In this document: piece by piece, positions 1 through 6,157 of the stretch
Position numbering within the stretch: position 1 is the first letter of the stretch
How the letters are laid out: every line of letters starts with the position of its first letter
DNA from: UMGS1002 sp050946195
GTDB lineage: Bacteria; Bacillota; Clostridia; Oscillospirales; CAG-272
Length of the DNA: 33,265 nucleotides
Assembly (NCBI GenBank): GCA_050946195.1
Contig: JBMNUI010000017.1
Span: 1-33,265 of the forward strand
Reading direction: 5' to 3'
Notes under the pieces: generated by a model
What the model saw: the letters and a program-made list of their open reading frames with translations, nothing else
Told to the model about the DNA's origin: nothing
The model's database searches: none
Position numbers and translations under genes: made by a program

Positions 1-909
1 AACTGCGTCAACTACGGTGATATCAGCTTTACCGATTATCTCCACAGTAACACAGGCACCGGCGGCATTATCGGCAAATTCCACAGCAGTGCCGGCAGTG
101 TCATATCAAACTGCTACAACTTCGGCAACATAACCAGCAAGGACAACGACACCACCCAGACCGGTCTTGTAGGCGGGCTCGGACAGGTTATTGGCACAAT
201 TCAAAACTGCTGGTCGGTGCCCTCAGGCAATCTGGAAATCATCGGCTCGGCCATGGTAAGCGGTTTTGAAGTGAAGGACTGCAAAATTGTCGCACAGACA
301 GATGCCGAATATGCGGCAATGGAGAGCGCTGCGTCTGCCATTGCAGACAAGATAAACGAAGTCTCGGTATTGCTGACAATTCACTATGTCTTTGAAAACG
401 GCGAGAAGGCGGCTGACGACCATTACAGTGAATGGTACGAAGGAGAAGAATACAGTGTTGAATCGCCGTTAATATCGGGTTATTCTGCCGATCAGGAAAC
501 AGTGTCGGGCAAGATGGGCAACACCCCGGTTGAGGTTACGGTTACATACAAAGCCAAGGAGTTTACGGTGACCATCGAGTATGTCTTTGAGGACGGAAGC
601 CAGGCGGCCGAGCCGTATGTCGACACCAAGCCCTACGGGACCGAGTATTCGGTCGAGTCGCCGGTGATTGAGGGCTACGAGCCGAACTACCCGGTGGTTA
701 ATGTGAAATTTGAACTTGACCGTACAATAACGGTGAAGTACACGCCGACCGGCACACAGAGCGAGACCCAGAAGGGAGGCGAAACTACCGCTACACCCGG
801 GACCACCGAAGGTAAGAAGGAATCGGGCTGCAAGTCGGCTGCCGGCTCTTCCATCATTCTGCTTGCCGTTCTCGGCACCGCCCTTGTCGCAAAGAAGCGC
901 AGGAGCTGA
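1..909 (+). CDS. Surface-anchored repeat protein, C-terminal part (5' end outside window)
   Basis: Frame 1 is open from the first base to the TGA at 907-909, giving 302 residues with the N-terminus missing. Residues 1-75 hold GLUG-like repeats (NCVNYGDIS..GGIIGK, NCYNFGNIT..GLVGGL), typical of beta-helical cell-surface proteins. From about residue 117 come two MucBP-like beta domains, each beginning TI(H/E)YVFE(N/D)G and sharing EYSVESP.I.GY, the first ending near 183 and the second near 243. A Thr/Gly/Glu-rich linker follows, then SGCKS, a hydrophobic segment (about 277-296) and KKRRS. This is a tripartite wall or membrane sorting tail, but without LPXTG. The function is probably adhesion or cell-surface structure. 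An internal GTG at 217 could be mistaken for the start, but the repeats run on upstream of it. Confidence 0.85.
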   Translation, partial: NCVNYGDISFTDYLHSNTGTGGIIGKFHSSAGSVISNCYNFGNITSKDNDTTQTGLVGGLGQVIGTIQNCWSVPSGNLEIIGSAMVSGFEVKDCKIVAQTDAEYAAMESAASAIADKINEVSVLLTIHYVFENGEKAADDHYSEWYEGEEYSVESPLISGYSADQETVSGKMGNTPVEVTVTYKAKEFTVTIEYVFEDGSQAAEPYVDTKPYGTEYSVESPVIEGYEPNYPVVNVKFELDRTITVKYTPTGTQSETQKGGETTATPGTTEGKKESGCKSAAGSSIILLAVLGTALVAKKRRS

Positions 910-976
910 ACCGGCAAAACAGGCAAAAACACACCGGGCCGGCCGCGCTAATTGTGTGGGGGAGAAAAGATAAAAC

Positions 977-1011
977 GGCAGGAGGTCACTCAAAATCGGT
1001 AGCCTCCTGCC
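977..1011. terminator. Bidirectional intrinsic terminator between surface protein and manA
   Basis: A perfect 9-bp stem (977-985 with 1003-1011) has a 17-nt loop. On the plus strand it is followed by a T-rich stretch (tgattctttatttt). On the minus strand it is followed by ttttatctttt. It lies between two convergent genes and can serve both. Confidence 0.8.
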
Positions 1012-1018
1012 TGATTCT

Positions 1019-1987
1019 TTATTTTAATGTAGTCAGCAGAACACGGAGCTCACCCGAGAGCCTGTAGTGTCCAGTGCCCGCCGGAATCAGCCAGCTGTCG
1101 CCGGCCTTTACTTTGTACTCCTCGCTGTTGCAGGTTATTCTGCCGCTGCCCGTAATGCAGAGAAGTGAGTTGAAACTCACGCTTCCGGCAAAAAGGTCAA
1201 CCGGCTGTCTGATGTCGAGCTTTATGGTCTTGAAGTATTCGCAATGTGCCAAAAGCGAAGAGTCGCGCTGCTCCGAGGTATGGGCCGACATGCGGAGCTT
1301 CTCGATTTCCTCGCGGGTGTAGGGGCGGATGACGTCAAAGGCTTTTTTTGTGTGCAGATCGCGGGGTTTGCCGCTCAGGTCAATCCGCCCGTAGTCATAA
1401 ACGCGGTATGTAAGGTCACAATTCTGCTGGATCTCGGCGATAAAAATCCCGCGGCCTATGGCATGGACCAGCCCGGCAGGGATAAAGAAGCAGTCACCCG
1501 GGCTCACCCTGACATAATTTAAAGCCATCCTCGGCTCGCCGGCCTCAAGTGCCCTTTTCAGGTCTTCCTTGGTGCAGCCTTCGCGCAGGCCGTAGATTAT
1601 CTCGGCGCCGGGCTGAGCGTCGATGACATACCACATCTCGGTTTTCCCGGAATCCTTCTCGACGCGGGCGGCGTATTCGTTGTCGGGGTGAACCTGAATT
1701 GAGAGGTCGTCGGCGGTGTCTATGAATTTGACCAGCAGCGGAAACCTGCCGCCGTCATAGCTGTCGGATACCACCCGTTGTCCGGCCTCACTGATAAAAT
1801 CCCCAAGAGTGCGCCCGGCGTATGCTCCGTTTTCGATTCTGTTGACATCGGCCGGGCGGACAGTGAGCTCCCAGGTCTCGCCTGTTTTGTCGGTGGCACC
1901 CGGCTTTTTGTATATGTCGCGCAGCCGGCTGCCTCCCCAGAGCATGTTGTGCGGGATGCCGGCAAGTTTCAGAGGGTAAAGCTTCAT
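1019..1987 (-). CDS. manA: Mannose-6-phosphate isomerase, class I
   Basis: A 322-residue cupin-fold enzyme that interconverts mannose-6-phosphate and fructose-6-phosphate in the cytoplasm, linking mannose use and GDP-mannose synthesis to glycolysis. The zinc-site motifs are visible: IQVHPDNEYA (Gln and His ligands, about residue 97), KTEMWYV (Glu) and GLVHAI (His). The C-terminal cupin half ends near WLIPAGTGHY. The length fits the short Firmicutes type I enzymes. The ATG is preceded by GAGG at good spacing (GAGGTAAGTGAC). The gene lies downstream of tRNA-Val on the same strand, and I see no clear promoter of its own in the 31-nt gap after the tRNA terminator, so it may depend on read-through or a weak promoter. 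Confidence 0.95.
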   Translation of the reverse strand: MKLYPLKLAGIPHNMLWGGSRLRDIYKKPGATDKTGETWELTVRPADVNRIENGAYAGRTLGDFISEAGQRVVSDSYDGGRFPLLVKFIDTADDLSIQVHPDNEYAARVEKDSGKTEMWYVIDAQPGAEIIYGLREGCTKEDLKRALEAGEPRMALNYVRVSPGDCFFIPAGLVHAIGRGIFIAEIQQNCDLTYRVYDYGRIDLSGKPRDLHTKKAFDVIRPYTREEIEKLRMSAHTSEQRDSSLLAHCEYFKTIKLDIRQPVDLFAGSVSFNSLLCITGSGRITCNSEEYKVKAGDSWLIPAGTGHYRLSGELRVLLTTLK

Positions 1988-2018
1988 GTCACTTACCTCT
2001 CAACATCAAAGCGTAATA

Positions 2019-2052
2019 AAAAACTCTTTTGCCGGTCGGCAAAAGAGTTTTT
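2019..2052 (-). terminator. Intrinsic terminator of tRNA-Val
   Basis: A 16-bp stem (2019-2034 with 2037-2052) carries a 2-nt loop. The stem's own 3' arm ends in T residues and runs into ttttttatt on the minus strand. It begins at the last base of the encoded CCA end of the tRNA. Confidence 0.8.
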
Positions 2053-2128
2053 GGTGGAGACAGTTGGGCTCGAACCAACGACCCCATGCATGTCAAGCAT
2101 GTACTCTAACCAACTGAGCTATGCCTCC
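2052..2128 (-). tRNA. tRNA-Val (anticodon GAC), CCA encoded
   Basis: On the minus strand a complete 77-nt cloverleaf is readable. The acceptor is GGAGGCA with TGTCTCC (one G-T pair), the anticodon stem is CATGC/GCATG with loop TTGACAT giving GAC, the T arm contains GGTTCGAGCC, the discriminator is A and CCA is encoded. It reads GUC/GUU valine codons. Its own promoter and terminator flank it. Confidence 0.95.
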
Positions 2129-2139
2129 GCGCGGAATGT

Positions 2140-2168
2140 ATTATACCATAACATCATTTTAAATGCAA
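2140..2168 (-). promoter_or_regulatory. SigA-type promoter for tRNA-Val
   Basis: On the minus strand, TTGCAT (2168-2163) lies 17 bp before TATAAT (2145-2140). Predicted transcription starts near 2134, a few bases before the mature tRNA. The same TTGCAT-17-TATAAT arrangement occurs upstream of rplS. Confidence 0.65.
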
Positions 2169-2215
2169 CCCCCTTTTTTGAAAAAATCAAAAACTTTGTA
2201 TTATTCTCTCGGCTG

Positions 2216-2244
2216 TTGTGTTCGGCGGGAAAGAATGATATAAT
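2216..2244 (+). promoter_or_regulatory. SigA-type promoter for the NusG-II/Gx/ApbE operon
   Basis: TTGTGT (2216-2221), a 17-bp spacer, then a perfect TATAAT (2239-2244). It lies about 38 bp before the first start codon and diverges from the tRNA-Val promoter. Confidence 0.6.
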
Positions 2245-2281
2245 ACATAGGATAAAAGTATTTTGTTTGGGAAGCGGCAAT

Positions 2282-2665
2282 ATGGGTGTTGTGCGGACAA
2301 AAATATCGCCCGGCGACATAATAGCCACAGCGGCAGTGCTTTTGGCCGCGGTTTTTTTGCTGGCTGCCGGGAGCTTTTCAGGCTCTGGCGCCGGATATGT
2401 CGAAATTACAGTTAGGAGCCGGGGAACCGAGCGCTTCGACCTGTATCATGACCGCGAGATTGAGATTGAATCAAACGGAATTACGCTTACTGTAAAAATT
2501 GAGAACGGCGGGGTTTGGGTTGGTCATTCGGACTGCCCTGATCAGGTGTGTGTGTACACCGGGCGGATTGAGAAGGGCGGGGAGTCGATTATCTGCGCGC
2601 CGGCTGGTGTCGCGATAACAATCACGGGGGGAGGCGGCAGAGATGTCGACCATGTCGCGGGCTGA
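2282..2665 (+). CDS. NusG domain II-containing membrane-anchored protein
   Basis: 127 residues. There is an N-terminal hydrophobic segment at about residues 12-30 (IIATAAVLLAAVFLLAAG), then an outward-facing small beta domain ending in DCPDQVCVYTGRIEKGGESIICAPAGVAITI. This is the pattern of the NusG domain II (DUF1312) family, which is extracytoplasmic and distinct from the transcription factor NusG. The conserved Cys pair (CPDQVC) and the later CAP are visible. The open frame continues upstream through tRNA-Val (an artefact), so I place the start at the ATG at 2282, the first one after the promoter. Only a weak GGGAAG is available as a ribosome binding site. The gene overlaps the Gx transporter by 23 bp. 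The family has no settled biochemical role. Confidence 0.85.
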   Translation: MGVVRTKISPGDIIATAAVLLAAVFLLAAGSFSGSGAGYVEITVRSRGTERFDLYHDREIEIESNGITLTVKIENGGVWVGHSDCPDQVCVYTGRIEKGGESIICAPAGVAITITGGGGRDVDHVAG

Positions 2666-3182
2666 CAGTCCGGCCGCCCGGACCGCAAGAGGTGCGGTGC
2701 TTGTCTCGGCGGCGCTGTTGCTCTCATATCTTGAGAGCTTTATCCCGCTCGGGCTCCTCCTGCCGCTGCCGGGTTTCCGCCTGGGGCTTGCCAACATAAG
2801 TATCATGTTCGTGTTTTTCTGCATTTCGGCAACCGAGGCAGCGGTTATCTCGGCGGTAAGAGTGATTGTCATGGCGCTGCTTTTCGGCAATCCGGTTTCG
2901 TTTTTCTTCTCGGCAACGGGCGCGGCCTTCTCGCTGGCAGGGATGTTCGTGCTGAAATATGCCGCAAAAAACAAGCTCAGCTTCTGGGGAATTTCGGTGA
3001 TAAGCGCCTCGCTGCACAACATAGGGCAGCTTGCGGCCGCCGCTGTCCTGTTCGGAAAGGCGATAATCTCATATCTGCCGGCGCTGCTCTTTGCCTCGGC
3101 GGTCTTTGGCAGCATTTGCGGAATCCTGCTCAACATTCTTGTGCCGAAGATATTGCCGGCAATACGGGGAGGGGAAAAATGA
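2643..3182 (+). CDS. Gx transporter family membrane protein (formerly heptaprenyl diphosphate synthase component I-like)
   Basis: 179 residues, strongly hydrophobic, with about five membrane segments. The family signature region LGLANISIMF is present, followed by VISAVRVIVMALLFGNPVSFFFSATGA and SLHNIGQLAAA. This is the pattern of Pfam Hpre_diP_synt_I proteins, now called Gx transporters, which resemble ECF-type substrate-binding membrane subunits. The substrate is not known. The old name as a prenyl synthase subunit is not supported by any catalytic motif here. The ATG at 2643 follows a GGGGGAGG-type ribosome binding site inside the preceding gene, and the stop overlaps the apbE start (ATGA), so the three genes are translationally coupled. 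Confidence 0.85.
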   Translation: MSTMSRADSPAARTARGAVLVSAALLLSYLESFIPLGLLLPLPGFRLGLANISIMFVFFCISATEAAVISAVRVIVMALLFGNPVSFFFSATGAAFSLAGMFVLKYAAKNKLSFWGISVISASLHNIGQLAAAAVLFGKAIISYLPALLFASAVFGSICGILLNILVPKILPAIRGGEK

Positions 3183-4171
3183 AGCGAGCTCTTGCGTTGT
3201 TTGCGATATTGATAATTCTTCTTGCTTTCCCGTCCTGCGGCAGGCAGAAGTATCTCTCCCATACTATATGGGGCATGGACACGCTTGTGACTGTCAAAAT
3301 TGATAAAAACACCCCGGATGCCGAGCGGATTTTTTCGGATTGCGAGGCAATTTTAAAGTCACTCGATAGCAAAATGTCAAGAACCAACCCCGAGAGCGAC
3401 ATCAGCCGGGTTTATGACGCGGTTGACTCAGCCGAGGTCTCGGACGACACCGCTGCGGTTATCCGCATCGCACTTGAGGTATCCGAAATTGTCGGCGGGT
3501 ATTTTGACATAACCGTCTTACCGTATGTGAAAATGTGGGAGAGCTGCGGCGAGGAGGACAAGCTGCCCGACCCTGATTATGTCAGGTCGCTCGGAAGTGC
3601 GGTCGGATATGAAAAAATCACGCTTCAAGGCAGCACTGTGCAGAAATCAGACAAACATACCCGGATTGACCTCGGTGGAATCGGAAAGGGGTATGCCGCC
3701 GACAAGCTGGTCGAATATCTAATATCTTCAGGGGTAGAATACGGTTTGGTATCCTTCGGCAGCAATGTCGCGGTATTCGGCGAGAAACCCGACGGGAGCG
3801 AGTACAAGATCGGTATAAAAAATCCAAGCAACACAAGCGAGGTAGTCGGCTATATCCTGATCAGCTCGGGCGTGTTGTCTGTCACCGGCGATTATGAGCG
3901 CTATGTGGTAATCGGAGGCGAGAAGTACCACCATGTCATAAATCCGTTTGACGGCTACCCGGCTGACACCGGGCTGCACAGCGTGGTAGTCATATGCGGC
4001 ACAGGAGCTATTGCCGACGCGCTTTCCACCGCGCTATTTGTCATGGGCAAAGAGGCGGCGCTTGAACTCTATGCGTCGGGAAAAATCAAATTCGAGGCGC
4101 TGTTTATCGGCGACGACGGGATAAGCTGGACTCCCGGGCTCGCCGCAAAATTCGAACCGGCGAAAAATTGA
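3179..4171 (+). CDS. apbE: FAD:protein FMN transferase, lipoprotein
   Basis: 330 residues. The N-terminus (MKRALALFAILIILLAFPSC) is a lipoprotein signal peptide with lipobox Cys at residue 20, so the enzyme should sit on the outer face of the membrane. ApbE transfers FMN from FAD to a Thr in redox proteins (for example RnfG/RnfD or FMN-binding domain proteins). Visible family motifs are WGMDTLVTV, the GGIGKGYAADK nucleotide-binding loop, HHVINPFDGYPAD (about residue 250) and DALSTALFVMG, whose Asp/Thr bind Mg. The start ATG overlaps the Gx transporter stop and is preceded by GGGGAGGGG. A longer open frame begins at 3116 but lacks the signal peptide at its N-terminus. No FMN-acceptor protein is encoded in this window. 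Confidence 0.93.
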   Translation: MKRALALFAILIILLAFPSCGRQKYLSHTIWGMDTLVTVKIDKNTPDAERIFSDCEAILKSLDSKMSRTNPESDISRVYDAVDSAEVSDDTAAVIRIALEVSEIVGGYFDITVLPYVKMWESCGEEDKLPDPDYVRSLGSAVGYEKITLQGSTVQKSDKHTRIDLGGIGKGYAADKLVEYLISSGVEYGLVSFGSNVAVFGEKPDGSEYKIGIKNPSNTSEVVGYILISSGVLSVTGDYERYVVIGGEKYHHVINPFDGYPADTGLHSVVVICGTGAIADALSTALFVMGKEAALELYASGKIKFEALFIGDDGISWTPGLAAKFEPAKN

Positions 4172-4196
4172 CAATTTTTCTTGTTTGATTTATAAT
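4168..4196 (+). promoter_or_regulatory. Perfect-consensus SigA promoter for the miaB operon
   Basis: TTGACA (4168-4173), exactly 17 bp, TATAAT (4191-4196). Both hexamers match the consensus fully. The -35 overlaps the apbE stop codon. The predicted start near 4203 gives a leader of about 29 nt before miaB. Confidence 0.85.
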
Positions 4197-4231
4197 GTAA
4201 AGTGGCTAAACTCAAAGGTTGAGGAGACAGA

Positions 4232-5677
4232 ATGTCGGATACAAGGATTGCCCGGGGGGAGACGGCCTGCGGCAGCCAGCAACATTACATTGAACTGGTC
4301 AGCGAGATTATCGCTCAAAGAGCTGCCGGGACCGGGAAGCTGCCCGGGGTATATATAATGACCTTCGGCTGCCAGCAGAACGAGGCCGACAGCGAGCGGC
4401 TGGCCGGGGTCGCCGAGGCTATGGGGTATGTGGCTGTCGACAATCCCCGCGACGCCTCGCTTATAATCACCAATACCTGCGCGGTGCGCGAGCACGCCGA
4501 GCAGAAGGCGCTCTCGGCAATCGGGCGGTACAAGCATATAAAAAAAGAAAACCCGGCGGCGATTGTGGTCGCCTGCGGCTGCATGACTGCTCAGGAGCAC
4601 CGGCAAAACGAGCTCAAGCAAAGATATCCCTACGTCGATATAGTGCTCGGCTCCTCGGCCTGGCAGCGGCTGCCCGAGCTTCTCTACCGGCGGCTGACCG
4701 GCGAGAAGCGGCTATTTTGCCTTGACGGGAGCGACACAATACCCGAGGGCATACCGGTAAAGCACGAGTTTTCATATAAGGCCTGGCTGCCTGTTATGTA
4801 CGGCTGCAACAATTTCTGCTCGTACTGCATCGTGCCCTATGTCCGCGGGCGCGAGCGGAGCCGGCGGCCCGAGGATATTGTCGCCGAGGCACGGGACTTG
4901 GTTGCACACGGCTGCCGGGATATAACCCTGCTCGGCCAGAACGTCAACTCATACGGCAGGGACCTCGGAACCGGCTACGATTTTGCCGATCTTATAAAGG
5001 ATATTTCGGCAATTGACGGTGACTTCAGGCTGCGTTTCATGACCAGCCACCCGAAAGACGCCACAAGGAAACTGGTCGATGCGCTGGCGGCATCCGACAA
5101 GGCGGCAAGGCATTTTCATCTTCCGCTTCAGTCGGGGAGCGACAGGATACTCAAGGCTATGAACCGCAGGTATGACCGCAAAAAATACCTTGATGTCGTG
5201 GCATATATTCGGGAGAAGATGCCCGATATTGCGCTTACTACAGATATAATTGTAGGCTTTCCGGGCGAGACCGAGGAGGACTTCGAGGACACGCTTGACA
5301 TTATCAAAAGGGTGCGTTATGACATGATTTTCTCGTTTGTCTTCTCGCCCCGGCGCGGCACCCCGGCGGCAGAGATGGAAAATCAGGTTCCTTTTGAGAT
5401 AAAGACTCAGCGGTATCTTGCGCTGGTTGATCTGCAGAACACCATATCCGAGGAAATCAACCGAAAATTTCAGGACAGTGTGGTGCGGGTGCTTTGCGAC
5501 GGTCCGAGCAAGACCAACAAGAGCCTGTACAGCGGGCGCACCTCGGAAAACAAGATTGTCTTTTTCCACGGAGAGCCGGATGACATCGGAAACTTTGTCA
5601 ATGTAAAAGTCGAGCGCACGGAGGCATTTGCGCTCTACGGTGAGAAGACCGACAAGGCGCCCCTTGACAACAGATAA
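4232..5677 (+). CDS. miaB: tRNA-2-methylthio-N6-isopentenyladenosine(37) methylthiotransferase MiaB
   Basis: 481 residues. A radical SAM enzyme that adds the 2-methylthio group to isopentenyl-A37 in tRNAs reading UNN codons. The N-terminal UPF0004 domain has cluster cysteines in FGCQQNEADSE, NTCAVREHAE and ACGCM. The radical SAM motif CNNFCSYC starts at about residue 192 (Cys192, 196, 199), followed by VRGRERSR. LPLQSGSDRIL and TTDIIVGFPGET are typical of the family, and a TRAM domain closes the protein. The ATG is preceded by GAGGAGA. The N-terminus is about 40 residues longer than the minimal enzyme, as in many Firmicutes. It is the first gene of the run miaB-ricA-mutS-mutL. Confidence 0.97.
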   Translation: MSDTRIARGETACGSQQHYIELVSEIIAQRAAGTGKLPGVYIMTFGCQQNEADSERLAGVAEAMGYVAVDNPRDASLIITNTCAVREHAEQKALSAIGRYKHIKKENPAAIVVACGCMTAQEHRQNELKQRYPYVDIVLGSSAWQRLPELLYRRLTGEKRLFCLDGSDTIPEGIPVKHEFSYKAWLPVMYGCNNFCSYCIVPYVRGRERSRRPEDIVAEARDLVAHGCRDITLLGQNVNSYGRDLGTGYDFADLIKDISAIDGDFRLRFMTSHPKDATRKLVDALAASDKAARHFHLPLQSGSDRILKAMNRRYDRKKYLDVVAYIREKMPDIALTTDIIVGFPGETEEDFEDTLDIIKRVRYDMIFSFVFSPRRGTPAAEMENQVPFEIKTQRYLALVDLQNTISEEINRKFQDSVVRVLCDGPSKTNKSLYSGRTSENKIVFFHGEPDDIGNFVNVKVERTEAFALYGEKTDKAPLDNR

Positions 5678-5740
5678 TTGTCACAACACGCAAACAACTA
5701 TAAACAGGTCTGAAAAATAAAAGAAAAGGAAATAAAAAGC

Positions 5741-6133
5741 ATGGATGTTATCATGGAAGCCGCGGAACGGCTCGGCAGGGCAATAAAGGAAAGCGAGCTG
5801 TACCAGCGCTTTGAACGCGCCAAGTCGGCATACGAAAACGACAAAACCCTAATGGGATATCTGGGAGAATACCAGGCCGACAAAAAAACGCTTGAGCGTG
5901 CGGCACAGATGGAGGATGTCGACACTCACCTTATCGACGCGCTCAATGAGCGGATTGACGAGCTCTACAAGCTGATAACCGAAAACCCGATATATATCGA
6001 ATATGTCACCTCCCAGGAGGCGGTCAACAAACTCATGGAACAGGTCAACATCAAGATCACCCACACAATCACCGGCAGGATGCCCACCTGCGGACATGAC
6101 TGTACCGATTGCTGCAGCGGCTGCCATCAGTAA
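5741..6133 (+). CDS. ricA: YlbF/YmcA family regulator, likely RicA
   Basis: 130 residues, almost all helical, with the Com_YlbF (DUF964) pattern: a long amphipathic helix bundle (AAERLGRAIKESELYQRFERAKSAY..), then PIYIEYVTSQEAVNKLMEQVN. The C-terminus is Cys-rich (CGHDCTDCCSGC, five cysteines), matching the Fe-S ligand tail reported for the RicA/RicF/RicT complex. In Bacillus that complex affects competence, biofilm and sporulation and guides RNase Y processing. Its place directly after miaB and before mutS matches ymcA in Bacillus, which favours RicA over the related YlbF (RicF). The ribosome binding site is AAAAGGAAA. The stop codon is followed by the mutS ribosome binding site within 25 nt. 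Confidence 0.82.
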   Translation: MDVIMEAAERLGRAIKESELYQRFERAKSAYENDKTLMGYLGEYQADKKTLERAAQMEDVDTHLIDALNERIDELYKLITENPIYIEYVTSQEAVNKLMEQVNIKITHTITGRMPTCGHDCTDCCSGCHQ

Positions 6134-6157
6134 TTGACCCTACGGAGGGAAGAGAAC

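Noticed and set aside
1778..2281. Open frame running into the NusG-II gene from upstream
   Set aside because: It passes through tRNA-Val and its terminator. The peptide VGLEPTTPCMSSMYS is the typical false translation of a tRNA.
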